The notes under the pieces are model-generated. The model did no database searches and had not been told where the DNA came from. It saw only the letters and a list, made by a program, of their open reading frames with translations. A stretch of DNA of 64,000 nucleotides from the NCBI RefSeq assembly GCF_000284595.1, contig NC_017671.1, positions 591,001-655,000 on the forward strand. Reading direction: 5' to 3'. The DNA is from Stenotrophomonas maltophilia D457 (GTDB lineage: Bacteria > Pseudomonadota > Gammaproteobacteria > Xanthomonadales > Xanthomonadaceae). The number at the start of each line of letters is the position of its first letter. Positions within the stretch are counted from its first letter, which is position 1. Below, piece after piece: positions 7,998-16,594 of the stretch. The position numbers and the translations under genes are program-made.

Positions 7998-8387
7998 ATG
8001 AAACGACTTAGCTTCGCACGAATGCGCCATGGCCTGTATGTGATGGCGTTTGCATTCGCACTGTCTGCCCCCGCCTGGGCGCAGGACGCCGCCCTGGAAC
8101 TGGCGCAGGCCCGGCAGGCGGTCGACAAGGCCACCCAGGCCGACGCCGACCAGTACGCCCCGGACCTGATCGGTCTGGCCCGGCAGGGGCTGGAGCAGGC
8201 CCAGCGCGCCGCCGGCGACCGCCGCGAACGGAAGAACGCCCCGGCGATGGCCCTGCGCGCCGCCGCCGATGCCGACCTGGCCCGCGTCCGCAGCGAGGAA
8301 GCCACCGTCACCGCGCAGCTGCAGCTGCGCCGCAACGAGGTCAACCAGCTGCAACGCCAGCTGTCGACCGGGGAGGACCGCCGGTGA
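7998..8387 (+). CDS. DUF4398-domain secreted protein
   Basis: 129 residues from ATG 7998. Signal peptide MKRLSFARMRHGLYVMAFAF...PAWA with likely cleavage after AWA (about residue 29), then an Ala/Gln/Arg-rich helical protein (LELAQARQAVDKATQADADQ...) matching the short DUF4398 family. The function of the family is not established. It is translationally coupled to the next gene, an OmpA-like protein (GTGA overlap at 8384-8387), so the two probably act together in the periplasm or at the outer membrane. Confidence 0.82.
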   Translation: MKRLSFARMRHGLYVMAFAFALSAPAWAQDAALELAQARQAVDKATQADADQYAPDLIGLARQGLEQAQRAAGDRRERKNAPAMALRAAADADLARVRSEEATVTAQLQLRRNEVNQLQRQLSTGEDRR

Positions 8388-9268
8388 AGCCGATGACCGC
8401 CGCAACCCTGGCCGCGCTGCTGGCGCTGCCGACCCTGGCCGTGGCCGCCGACAACCCGATGGTGGCGCAGCTGAGCCAGCGCCTGATGGCCATCCAGGCC
8501 AACCCGGATACCGCTGAGCTGGGCGCCTTCGAGCGCATGCAGGCCCAGCAGGCCATCGCGGCCCTGGACAAGGCCAAGCGCCGTGACCAGGAGCTGGCCA
8601 CCTACCTGGCCGAGCGCCGGGTGGAGATTGCCGAGACGGCCGTGCGCACGGCGATGGCCGCGCGCGAGGTCGACCGCCTGGAGCGCACCCGCAGCGACCT
8701 GCTGATCGAGGCCAGCCGCCGCGATGCCGCCCGTGCCCGCCAGGAAGCCGAACAGCTGCGCATGCAGGCGCAGATGCAGGCCGAGGAAGCCGAACGCCTG
8801 CGCCAGGCCGCCGAGGCCGAAACCCTGGCCCGCCAGGACGCCGAAAACGCCCTGACCAGCGTGGCCGGCAAGCAGCAGCAGCGCCTCAGCGCCGCCCAGC
8901 AGAACGCCGCCAAGCTGGCCCGCGAGGAGGCCGAGCTGGTGTCGGGCCAGAAGCTGCCGGGTTCGAAGTTCGATGCGCGCGGTGAGGTCTTCACCTTCGG
9001 GGGCGACGCGTTCGCTGCAGGTGCGTCCAGCCTGTCTGGCGGCGCCCGCAACCAGGCCAAGGCGCTCGCCGAGTACCTGAACATCGGCAAGAAGGGCCGC
9101 CTGCGCATCGAGGCCTACGACAGTGCCAACGGCGTGGGCCAGAAGCGTGCCGAAGCGCTGCGCGACGCCCTGGTCGCGGGTGGTGTCGCCAGCAACCGGA
9201 TCCAGGTCAGCGGCAAGAAGGCAGCCTCCACCCGGGCCCGTTCGGCCGAGGTCATCATCGCGCCGTAA
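8384..9268 (+). CDS. OmpA-family protein with periplasmic coiled coil
   Basis: 294 residues from a GTG at 8384 that overlaps the previous stop. Signal peptide MKPMTAATLAALLALPTLAVA, then about 150 residues of heptad-like helix (REVDRLERTRSDLLIEASRR, ARQEAEQLRMQAQMQAEEAE), then a C-terminal OmpA-like peptidoglycan-binding domain (about 195-294: FTFGGDAFAAGASSLSGG, LRIEAYDSANG, KRAEALRDALVAGGVASNRI). The usual D/R diaminopimelate-contact positions are degenerate (YDSAN in place of the common TDxxG), so binding should not be assumed. Followed by a clear terminator. Confidence 0.83.
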   Translation: MKPMTAATLAALLALPTLAVAADNPMVAQLSQRLMAIQANPDTAELGAFERMQAQQAIAALDKAKRRDQELATYLAERRVEIAETAVRTAMAAREVDRLERTRSDLLIEASRRDAARARQEAEQLRMQAQMQAEEAERLRQAAEAETLARQDAENALTSVAGKQQQRLSAAQQNAAKLAREEAELVSGQKLPGSKFDARGEVFTFGGDAFAAGASSLSGGARNQAKALAEYLNIGKKGRLRIEAYDSANGVGQKRAEALRDALVAGGVASNRIQVSGKKAASTRARSAEVIIAP

Positions 9269-9312
9269 TGCATTGATATTGTTTGTTTTTCGTTGCAATG
9301 AGCATTCAGCCT

Positions 9313-9343
9313 GAACCCCGCCCCGGCGGGGTTCGGTCTTTTT
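9313..9343 (+). terminator. Rho-independent terminator of the DUF4398/OmpA pair
   Basis: GAACCCCGCC / GGCGGGGTTC hairpin (9313-9322 with 9325-9334) followed by GGTCTTTTT, 45 bp after the OmpA-like stop codon. Confidence 0.85.
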
Positions 9344-9592
9344 GTCGCAGGGGTCTTGTACCCCGCCCTGAGCAGGCGTAGGGTCAATCGTCCGGGACGC
9401 AATGCCGCGGACCGGACGATGGGAGGGCCGGGCCGATGCAAGCAGGGCGCGAACCGCAGCAGATCGACGTGCGCAGGCCAGTGCCGCAGGTCGTTGCAGG
9501 CGTCCAGGTGGCCATCGACCGGCGCTCCTCCATGAACAACGCCCCGTGCCTTGCGGCCGGGGCGTTCGTGTATCTGTCGAAGGAGGTCCATC
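9344..9592. other. Leader region before the YdcH-like gene
   Basis: No convincing gene. A hairpin AACGCCCCG/CGGGGCGTT (9538-9546 with 9558-9566) lies just upstream of the AAGGAGG ribosome-binding site, without a U-run. A 54-codon frame from ATG 9436 runs through this hairpin into the next gene and is not supported. Confidence 0.5.
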
Positions 9593-9829
9593 ATGTTTGA
9601 AGATCAGCCCCAGAGCGAGATCGACGCCCGTCGCGCGCGTGATCCGGAGTTCAGGGCACTCCATGACCAGCACCGCAAGTTGAACAAGAAGTGCATGGAC
9701 GCGGAGTTGGGTGTACTCCCGATCGATGATGTCACCCTGGGTCGCATGAAGCGTGAGAAGCTGCTGGCCAAGCAACGCCTTCTGCGAATGTACGAAACAC
9801 CGCTCCCAACGACGTCCCCCACGCTTTGA
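9593..9829 (+). CDS. YdcH-like (DUF465) small protein
   Basis: 78 residues from ATG 9593, preceded by a strong AAGGAGG site (9580-9586). Sequence DPEFRALHDQHRKLNKKCMD...LGRMKREKLLAKQRLLRMYE is the small two-helix DUF465 pattern: an L-x2-xH-x2-L helix, a short turn, then a basic LKxEKLxLK helix. The function of this family is unknown. It stands alone, between a terminator and the cbs leader. Confidence 0.85.
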   Translation: MFEDQPQSEIDARRARDPEFRALHDQHRKLNKKCMDAELGVLPIDDVTLGRMKREKLLAKQRLLRMYETPLPTTSPTL

Positions 9830-10130
9830 CGCACCCCGTCGCGCCCGGAACGGCGTGACCCGGCCATCGATGGCCCCGCCGGGCGCTTCTGCCCCGGCAT
9901 CGCGGCACCGCCGATGAGGCGGCCGCGCCAAGGCACCACAGGCGGTGGTGCCTTGGTCTCCAGGCACCACTCACCGATGCGGGCGGTACCGGTCTCCTCG
10001 TCGATCCGGGGCCGCCCGCATCCCTTTACGGGGCCGGCGGGCGGCATCTCCGCGCCGACCTGACATTCAGCGCCATCCGTCGGATAATCATCGGTCCGGC
10101 CCTGCGTGGCGCGAATCGAAAGTCCTCCGA
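9830..10130. other. 301-bp intergenic region upstream of cbs
   Basis: No gene seen. Contains a perfect 12-bp stem CCAAGGCACCAC / GTGGTGCCTTGG (9928-9939 with 9945-9956) with a five-base loop, which may terminate the YdcH-like transcript. A TCGGATAATCATCGG segment around 10079-10093 may hold the cbs promoter, but no clear -35/-10 pair was found. Confidence 0.5.
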
Positions 10131-11501
10131 ATGCCCATCCATTCTTCCGTCCTCGAACTCATCGGCCAGACCCCGATCGTCAAGGCCCAGCGCCTGGACA
10201 CCGGTGTCTGCGAGCTCTACCTGAAGCTGGAGAGCGCCAACCCGGGCGGATCGATCAAGGATCGCATCGGCCTGTCGATGATCGAGGCGGCGGAGCAGCG
10301 TGGTGACCTGAAGCCGGGCGCGACCTTGGTTGAAGGTACCGCCGGCAACACCGGCCTGGGCCTGGCGCTGGTGGCACAGCAGAAGGGCTACAAGCTGATC
10401 CTCGTCGTTCCCGACAAGATGAGCCGCGAGAAAATCTTCAACCTGAAGGCGATGGGCGCTGAAGTGCGCCTGACCCGTTCAGACGTCGCCAAGGGCCATC
10501 CCGAGTACTACCAGGACCTGGCCAAGACCATCGCCGAGCAGACCCCGGGCGCCTACTTCATCAACCAGTTCGGCAACCCGGACAACCCGGCCGCGCATGA
10601 GTTCGGCACCGGCCCGGAAATCCTCGAGCAGATGGGCGGTGACCTCGACGCCATCGTGTTCGGCTGCGGCAGCTCCGGCACCATGACCGGCCTGTCGCGC
10701 GCGTTCGCCAAGCTGTCGCCGAAGACCGAGCTGGTGCTGGCCGATCCGGTCGGCTCGATCCTGGCCGAATACATCAACGACGGCGTGCTCAACGACAAGT
10801 CGGGCAGCTGGCTGGTGGAAGGCATCGGCGAGGACTTCCTGCCCTCGATCTCCGACTTCAGCCGCGTCAAGAAGGCTTATGCGATCAGCGATGCCGAGAG
10901 CTTCCACACCGCGCGCGAGCTGCTGGGCAAGGAAGGCATCCTGGGCGGTTCGTCCACCGGCACCCTGCTGGCGGCGGCGCTGAAGTACTGCAAGGAGCAG
11001 ACCACGCCGAAGAGGGTGCTGGTGCTGGTCTGCGATACCGGCAACAAGTACCTGTCGAAGATGTACAACGACTACTGGATGCTGGACAACGGCTTCCTGC
11101 AGCGCCCGCAGCACGGCGACCTGCGCGACCTGATCCTGCGCCCGTACGGCCAGCGCGACACCGTGGTGATCGGCCCGAACGACCTGCTGACCACCGCCTA
11201 CCAGCGCATGAAGCTGTACGACGTCTCGCAGCTGCCGGTGATGGACGGCGAGAAGCTGGTCGGCATCGTCGACGAAAGCGACGTGCTGCTGCATGTCTAT
11301 GGCGACGAGGCGCGCTTCCGCGACACCGTGGCCACCGCGATGGTCAGCAAGCTGGACCGGCTGGACGTGAAGTCGCCGATCGAGGCCCTGCTGCCGGTGT
11401 TCGACCGCGGCCAGGTGGCGATCGTGATGGACGGCGACGCCTTCCTCGGCCTGATCACCCGCATCGACCTGCTGAATTATCTGCGTCGGCGCGTTCAGTA
11501 A
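10131..11501 (+). CDS. cbs: Cystathionine beta-synthase (PLP enzyme with C-terminal CBS-domain pair)
   Basis: 456 residues from ATG 10131 (MPIHSSVLELIGQTPIVK). Condenses serine (or O-acetylserine) with homocysteine to cystathionine. The PLP-binding Lys is K43 in NPGGSIKDR; the phosphate loop GTAGNTGLGLA (about 66-76) and GCGSSGTMTG follow the type II fold. After about residue 325 there are two CBS repeats (VIGPNDLLTTAYQRMKLYDV...; AMVSKLDRLDVKSPIEALLPV...), which are regulatory modules and distinguish this from plain cysteine synthase. cgl follows 123 bp later, together forming the reverse transsulfuration route. Confidence 0.92.
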   Translation: MPIHSSVLELIGQTPIVKAQRLDTGVCELYLKLESANPGGSIKDRIGLSMIEAAEQRGDLKPGATLVEGTAGNTGLGLALVAQQKGYKLILVVPDKMSREKIFNLKAMGAEVRLTRSDVAKGHPEYYQDLAKTIAEQTPGAYFINQFGNPDNPAAHEFGTGPEILEQMGGDLDAIVFGCGSSGTMTGLSRAFAKLSPKTELVLADPVGSILAEYINDGVLNDKSGSWLVEGIGEDFLPSISDFSRVKKAYAISDAESFHTARELLGKEGILGGSSTGTLLAAALKYCKEQTTPKRVLVLVCDTGNKYLSKMYNDYWMLDNGFLQRPQHGDLRDLILRPYGQRDTVVIGPNDLLTTAYQRMKLYDVSQLPVMDGEKLVGIVDESDVLLHVYGDEARFRDTVATAMVSKLDRLDVKSPIEALLPVFDRGQVAIVMDGDAFLGLITRIDLLNYLRRRVQ

Positions 11502-11624
11502 GGCGTTTATCGCCGCAGATCGCTGCTGAATCCCGGTTTATCCGCGTCAAAGCTCGTTAAGGCCGCGCTGATAGACTCCCGCTCCTTCGACGGCGCCGGT
11601 CATCGGCGCCAATCAGGAAACGAC

Positions 11625-12797
11625 ATGTCCAACGCTTCTTTCCCGGACCGCGCGCTGGCCCTGGCCACGCTGGCCATCCACGGCGGCCAGTCGCCCGACC
11701 CCAGCACCGGCGCGGTGATGCCACCGATCTACGCCACTTCGACCTATGCCCAGTCCAGCCCGGGCGAGCATCAGGGCTTCGAGTACTCGCGTACCCACAA
11801 CCCGACCCGCTTCGCCTATGAGCGTTGCGTGGCCTCGCTGGAAGGCGGTACCCGCGGCTTTGCCTTCGCTTCGGGCATGGCGGCCAGCTCGACCGTGATC
11901 GAGCTGCTCGACGCTGGCAGCCACGTGGTGGCGATGGACGACATCTACGGCGGCAGCTTCCGCCTGTTCGAGCGCGTGCGTCGCCGCACCGCCGGGCTGG
12001 ACTTCAGCTTCGTCGACCTCACCGATCTGGCGGCATTCGAAGCCTCCATCACGTCGAAGACGAAGATGGTCTGGATCGAGACCCCGACCAACCCGATGCT
12101 GAAGATCGTCGACATCGCCGCGGTCGCCGCCATCGCCAAGCGCCATGGCCTGATCGTAGTGGTCGACAACACCTTCGCCTCGCCGATGCTGCAGCGTCCG
12201 CTGGAACTGGGTGCGGACCTGGTCCTGCATTCGGCCACCAAGTATCTCAATGGCCACTCGGACATGGTCGGTGGCATGGTCGTGGTCGGCGACAACGCCG
12301 AACTGGCCGAGCAGATGGCCTTCCTGCAGAACTCGGTGGGGGGCGTGCAGGGCCCATTTGACAGCTTCCTGGCCCTGCGCGGCCTGAAGACCCTGCCGCT
12401 GCGCATGAAGGCACACTGCGCCAACGCGCTGGCGCTGGCCCAATGGCTGGAAAAGCACCCGGCGGTGGAGAAGGTGATCTACCCGGGCCTGGCCTCGCAC
12501 CCGCAGCATGAACTGGCCGGCAAGCAGATGGCCGGCTACGGTGGCATCGTCTCGATCGTGCTCAAGGGCGGGTTCGAGGCGGCCAAGCGCTTCTGCGAGA
12601 AGACCGAACTGTTCACCCTGGCCGAGTCGCTGGGCGGTGTTGAAAGCCTGGTCAACCATCCGGCGGTGATGACCCATGCCTCGATTCCGGTCGCGCGCCG
12701 CGAACAGCTGGGCATCAGCGATGCGCTGGTGCGGCTGAGCGTGGGCGTGGAGGAGCTGGGGGATCTGCAGGTGGATCTGGAGAGGGCGCTGGCGTGA
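11625..12797 (+). CDS. Cystathionine gamma-lyase / gamma-synthase family enzyme
   Basis: 390 residues from ATG 11625. Cys/Met-metabolism PLP enzyme with Schiff-base lysine K206 (HSATKYLNGHSD), the PLP-stacking region (YSRTHNPTR, 54-62) and cofactor loop (ASGMAASSTV). Given the upstream CBS gene the likely reaction is cleavage of cystathionine to cysteine, alpha-ketobutyrate and ammonia; in Xanthomonas the gene at this position is often annotated metB (gamma-synthase), and the families cannot be separated by eye. It marks the left border of the LPS locus, and its stop codon overlaps the GTG start of wzm by 4 bp. Confidence 0.9.
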   Translation: MSNASFPDRALALATLAIHGGQSPDPSTGAVMPPIYATSTYAQSSPGEHQGFEYSRTHNPTRFAYERCVASLEGGTRGFAFASGMAASSTVIELLDAGSHVVAMDDIYGGSFRLFERVRRRTAGLDFSFVDLTDLAAFEASITSKTKMVWIETPTNPMLKIVDIAAVAAIAKRHGLIVVVDNTFASPMLQRPLELGADLVLHSATKYLNGHSDMVGGMVVVGDNAELAEQMAFLQNSVGGVQGPFDSFLALRGLKTLPLRMKAHCANALALAQWLEKHPAVEKVIYPGLASHPQHELAGKQMAGYGGIVSIVLKGGFEAAKRFCEKTELFTLAESLGGVESLVNHPAVMTHASIPVARREQLGISDALVRLSVGVEELGDLQVDLERALA

Positions 12798-13654
12798 GCA
12801 GTCGCTTGGAAAAGAGATCTTCCGGGCTGACGCCCTATGCAACTGCCCGGCGGCGGCCATTGGCGGGCTTCCTGCGTTCGCCCTTGGAGCACCGTCAACT
12901 CATCTTCCGTCTGATCCAGCGTGAGATCGTGGGCCGCTATCGCGGTTCCTTCGCCGGCCTGGCCTGGTCGTTCATCACGCCATTGATCATGCTGGTCCTG
13001 TACACGTTCGTGTTCTCCATCGTGTTCAAGGCAAAGTGGAAGGACTTTGATACCAGCGGTGGCTTTGCCTTGATCCTCTTTTCCGGACTGATCGTGCACG
13101 GCGTGGTAGCCGAATGCATCAATCGCTCCCCGGCATTGATCACGAGCAATGCCAACTACGTGAAGAAGGTTGTGTTTCCGCTGGAAGTCTACGCGTGGGT
13201 GACGCTCGGTTCGGCGGTTTTTCATGCGTTCGTCAGTTGGATCGTGCTGACCATTGCCCAGTTGTGCATGGGCGTTGCGCTGCCCTGGACCGTGATCCTG
13301 TTCCCCGTGGTGATGCTGCCGCTGTTGCTCGGTTGCCTTGGCGTTTCCTGGTTCCTTGCCGCGATCGGCGTCTACTTCCGAGACGTGGCACAGATTACCG
13401 GCACGCTTGCGACGCTGCTGCTGTTCCTTTCTCCCGTGTTCTACGCGCTTGATTCGATTCCTGAACGCTATCGTCCCCTGATCCAGGCCAATCCCCTGAC
13501 GGGTGTCCTGGAGGCGGCACGCAAGGTATTGATGTTCGGTGACATCCCGTCTCCTGCGTACTTCGGGATCGGCCTGCTGGTGGGCCTGCTCATGGCCATG
13601 GCTGGTTACGCTTTCTTCCAGAAATCTAGAGATGGATTTGCCGATGTCATCTGA
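12794..13654 (+). CDS. wzm: O-antigen ABC transporter permease Wzm
   Basis: 286 residues from GTG 12794, which overlaps the cgl stop. ABC-2-type permease that moves undecaprenyl-linked O-polysaccharide across the inner membrane. Seen: a cytoplasmic amphipathic N-terminus (LIFRLIQREIVGRYRGS, the usual Wzm/TagG entry motif), then about six membrane segments (LAWSFITPLIMLVLYTFVF, GFALILFSGLIVHGVVAE, TLGSAVFHAFVSWIVL, WTVILFPVVMLPLLLG, GTLATLLLFLSPVFYALDSI, GIGLLVGLLMAMAGYAF). wzt overlaps its 3' end. The direct overlap with cgl suggests read-through from the transsulfuration promoter. Confidence 0.92.
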   Translation: MSSRLEKRSSGLTPYATARRRPLAGFLRSPLEHRQLIFRLIQREIVGRYRGSFAGLAWSFITPLIMLVLYTFVFSIVFKAKWKDFDTSGGFALILFSGLIVHGVVAECINRSPALITSNANYVKKVVFPLEVYAWVTLGSAVFHAFVSWIVLTIAQLCMGVALPWTVILFPVVMLPLLLGCLGVSWFLAAIGVYFRDVAQITGTLATLLLFLSPVFYALDSIPERYRPLIQANPLTGVLEAARKVLMFGDIPSPAYFGIGLLVGLLMAMAGYAFFQKSRDGFADVI

Positions 13655-15065
13655 TCCGGTCGTTCTCAAGATCGACGGCGTTTCCAAGCACTATCAGGTC
13701 TACGGCTCGCCCCAGGACCGGTTGAAGGACGCCCTTTTTTCGCGCGCTGCGCGTGTCGTGGGAAGCCGAGGCAAATCCTATGGCCGCCAGTTCAGTGCGC
13801 TGAAGGATGTTTCATTCGAGATTCGCAAGGGTGAAACGGTCGGCATCATCGGACGCAACGGGTCGGGCAAGTCCACGCTGCTGCAGCTGCTGAGCGGTAC
13901 GCTGGCGCCATCGGAAGGCCAGATCCTGGTCGACGGAAGGGTTGCGGCACTGCTGGAGCTTGGGGCGGGCTTCAATCCTGATTTCACCGGCCGCGAGAAC
14001 GTGTTCTTCAACGGTGCCCTGCTGGGACTTTCGGACGAGCAGCTGCGCAGCAAGTACGACTCCATTGTCGAATTCGCCGATATCGGCGAGTTCATCGACC
14101 AGCCGGTGAAGACATACTCCAGCGGCATGTTCGTGCGGCTGGCCTTCGCCGTGATCGCGCACGTGGAAGCTGACATTCTGGTCATCGACGAGGCACTGAG
14201 TGTCGGCGACGCGTTCTTCGTGCAGAAGTGCATGCGATTCCTCCGTTCCTTCATGCAGAACGGCACGGTGGTCTTTGTATCCCATGACACCGCCGCCGTC
14301 ATCAATCTCTGCGACCGAGTGGTCTGGTTGTCGCACGGGAAGATCGTTGCAGATGGCGCCCCCAAGGAAGTCACCGCCAAGTATCTGGAAGATCTCTACG
14401 CGGTGGAGATGGCCGCTGCTGGTCCTGCTGCGGTGGCCGTTGACGCTCCCGAAAGTGACGCGCAACCGGCAGCTGCTGGTGCGACCGCCATCGAACCGGA
14501 CCACGCAGGCATGGCGCCCCGTGATTTCCGCCAGGATCTGATCAACGCCAGTGAGCATCGGCAGGAAATCCGGGTCTTTGAGTTCAATGCAAACAAGGGG
14601 TTCGGACAAGGCGGGGCGCAGGTCGAGTTCGCTGCCTTTGTTGACGTGGATGGCAACCCGCTGTCCTGGGTGGTAGGTGGAGAGCCGGTCCGGCTGCAGA
14701 TCCGCTGCCGTGTGAACCAGGTGTTGAGCTCGCCCATCATCGGTTTTGAGGTGTACGACCGCCTGGGGCAGACCCTGTTCGCGGACAACACGTATGTCGC
14801 CTCCATTGATCCCCCTCCCGGCGCTCAAGCGGGGCAGGTACTGGTGGCTTCCTTTGATTTCCGGATGCCTGTCCTGCGCGAGGGTGACTACACCATGAGC
14901 GCAGCCATCGCAGACGGCAATCAGCATCACCATGTCCAGCACCATTGGCTGCATGACGCGCTTGCCTTCCATGTTCATGCACGTGGCATCTGCCTTGGAT
15001 TGTTCGGCGCACCCATGCAGCGCGTGCGCCTTGTAGTCGAGCAACAAGATCTGGTATCCGGGTGA
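13644..15065 (+). CDS. wzt: O-antigen ABC transporter ATPase Wzt with C-terminal glycan-recognition domain
   Basis: 473 residues from ATG 13644 (MSSDPVVLKIDGVSK); ATG 13632 is an in-frame alternative, and both overlap the wzm end. N-terminal ATPase domain (1-255): Walker A GIIGRNGSGKST (67-78), signature YSSGMFVRLAF, Walker B ADILVIDEALSVGDAFF and switch His VFVSHD. An Ala/Pro-rich linker (about 258-295) leads to a Wzt-C beta-sandwich (about 305-470: EIRVFEFNANKGFGQ...). In E. coli O9a this domain reads the methylated or phosphorylated non-reducing end of the finished chain. The methyltransferase/coiled-coil gene 35 bp downstream is the natural candidate to make such a cap. Confidence 0.92.
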   Translation: MSSDPVVLKIDGVSKHYQVYGSPQDRLKDALFSRAARVVGSRGKSYGRQFSALKDVSFEIRKGETVGIIGRNGSGKSTLLQLLSGTLAPSEGQILVDGRVAALLELGAGFNPDFTGRENVFFNGALLGLSDEQLRSKYDSIVEFADIGEFIDQPVKTYSSGMFVRLAFAVIAHVEADILVIDEALSVGDAFFVQKCMRFLRSFMQNGTVVFVSHDTAAVINLCDRVVWLSHGKIVADGAPKEVTAKYLEDLYAVEMAAAGPAAVAVDAPESDAQPAAAGATAIEPDHAGMAPRDFRQDLINASEHRQEIRVFEFNANKGFGQGGAQVEFAAFVDVDGNPLSWVVGGEPVRLQIRCRVNQVLSSPIIGFEVYDRLGQTLFADNTYVASIDPPPGAQAGQVLVASFDFRMPVLREGDYTMSAAIADGNQHHHVQHHWLHDALAFHVHARGICLGLFGAPMQRVRLVVEQQDLVSG

Positions 15066-15100
15066 CCGGCTTCAGCAGCAATCATGTATTGAGGTGACCC

Positions 15101-16591
15101 ATGGCAACCCAGCTTGACGAGCACGTAGAAGATCTCGCATTCACCGGCGAACGGTTCATGCCCGAAGTGGCCGGTCAGATCGCCTTCGAACATCTCCATC
15201 GCTATCACTTCGCCGCCAGGCTCTGTGCCGGCAAGCAGGTGGTGGACGTGGCCTGTGGCGAAGGTTATGGCAGCCAGATCCTGTCTGGCGTTGCGGACTC
15301 GGTGACCGGCATAGATATCTCGGCCGAGGCCGTCGCCCATGCGGCTGGCCGCTACGGGTCCGATCGCTTACGCTTCGTCGAGGCGTCTGCTGCCTTGCTG
15401 CCATTGGAGGACGACTCCGTTGACGTGGTGGTGAGTTTCGAGACCATCGAGCACCACGACCAGCATGAGGAAATGCTGTCGGAGATCCGGCGCGTTCTAC
15501 GTCCGGGTGGGATGCTGATCATGTCCAGTCCGAACAAGCAGCACTATTCGATCGACCCGGGCTACGAAAACCCCTATCACGTGAAGGAGTTGTTCCGTCA
15601 CGAGTTGATCGAACTCATCCAGCGCTACTTCCCGCAGCAGCAGGTGTATTCGCAGCGCGTCGTCTACGGTTCCCTGTTGGTCGCTGACGGTCCGGCGGCC
15701 TTCGATTCAATCCTGGGCACCGGCCCTGAAACCAGTGAATGGGCCGAAGGCCTCAGCCGCCCGCTCTACGACCTGGTGGTTGCGACGGATGGGGTGCTGC
15801 CTGTGCAGTCGTCCTCGTTCTTCGAACTGAAGGTTCATGGAATGGATGCCGGCGCCTTCTACGGGGTGCACTTGCCTGAGCGCGTCCAGAACGCGGATAT
15901 CGAAGTCCTGCAGCTTCGCGCCAAGGTCGAGGAACTCGAGGCCCAGGCCCAGTCCCATCTTTCCCATCGGGAAGCCGCTTCCCTGGAGGCGGCGGAGGAA
16001 CTGCGGCGGACGCGCGAAGCGCATCTGGCCGAGATCGAGCGGCTTCGTGACAGCCGCAACGAGGTGCTGTCCTCGATCTCCGTGCTGGGTTCGCTGGTCG
16101 ATGATGTTCGCCGCGAAGGCGGTCATGATCGGCTGGCCCAGGAACGCAGGCTGGAAAGCCTGCAGAATGCGCTGGATCAGAATCGAGCGCTGGTTGCTGA
16201 AGCAGCCAGCAGCCAGTCGATCGACAACGGTCAATTCAAGGCTCAGCTGGCCGAACTCCGCGAGCAGTTGATTCAGGCCGTTGCCACCGAGGAAAGGGTC
16301 CGCTCCCTCGAGCGCATGCTTTCCGAGTCCCAGGAGATGGTGTTGGGGCATATCAATGCCAACGGCAGCCTGCGCGAAGAAATGTCCGCTCTGCGTGCGG
16401 AAATCGACCGGACCATGGCCGAACGGGATGAGGCAAGGCAGTCCGTGCAGCAGCTGCAGTTGGCCGTAACCGAGCAGCGCGTCATCAGCGAGCACCGCGA
16501 ACGGGATGTGGAACTGCTTAAGGCGTCACGGAGTTGGCGTTACACTGCATGGCTCAGGAAACTGTCAGGAAGTGCCAGGAGGCACCTGTAA
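15101..16591 (+). CDS. SAM methyltransferase with long C-terminal coiled coil (candidate O-antigen chain terminator)
   Basis: 496 residues from ATG 15101. N-terminal class I methyltransferase: SAM motif I VVDVACGEGYG (47-57), acidic GIDIS after it, post-I DSVDVVVSFETIEH and RVLRPGGMLIMSSPN. Residues about 265-470 are a nearly unbroken coiled coil (VLQLRAKVEELEAQAQ, LREEMSALRAEIDRTMAERD), and the tail SWRYTAWLRKLSGSARRHL is basic and amphipathic, like membrane-attachment tails of O-antigen enzymes. The plan recalls E. coli WbdD, a terminal methyltransferase on a coiled-coil ruler, but no kinase domain is visible. Position between wzt and the glycosyltransferase supports a role in capping and length control (inference). 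Confidence 0.85.
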   Translation: MATQLDEHVEDLAFTGERFMPEVAGQIAFEHLHRYHFAARLCAGKQVVDVACGEGYGSQILSGVADSVTGIDISAEAVAHAAGRYGSDRLRFVEASAALLPLEDDSVDVVVSFETIEHHDQHEEMLSEIRRVLRPGGMLIMSSPNKQHYSIDPGYENPYHVKELFRHELIELIQRYFPQQQVYSQRVVYGSLLVADGPAAFDSILGTGPETSEWAEGLSRPLYDLVVATDGVLPVQSSSFFELKVHGMDAGAFYGVHLPERVQNADIEVLQLRAKVEELEAQAQSHLSHREAASLEAAEELRRTREAHLAEIERLRDSRNEVLSSISVLGSLVDDVRREGGHDRLAQERRLESLQNALDQNRALVAEAASSQSIDNGQFKAQLAELREQLIQAVATEERVRSLERMLSESQEMVLGHINANGSLREEMSALRAEIDRTMAERDEARQSVQQLQLAVTEQRVISEHRERDVELLKASRSWRYTAWLRKLSGSARRHL

Positions 16592-16594
16592 GCG

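Noticed and set aside
9436..9600. 54-codon small ORF before the YdcH-like gene
   Set aside because: It passes through a stable hairpin, lacks a good ribosome-binding site, has no recognisable pattern, and ends over the start of the next gene.
6773..9970. 1065-codon minus-strand frame extending pilU upstream
   Set aside because: The extra 690 codons run antisense to the DUF4398, OmpA-like and YdcH genes. The conserved PilU start is at 7900.
13632..13643. Earlier wzt start at ATG 13632
   Set aside because: Cannot be excluded, but the ATG at 13644 gives the more typical short N-terminus before the first strand of the ATPase; noted in the wzt entry.
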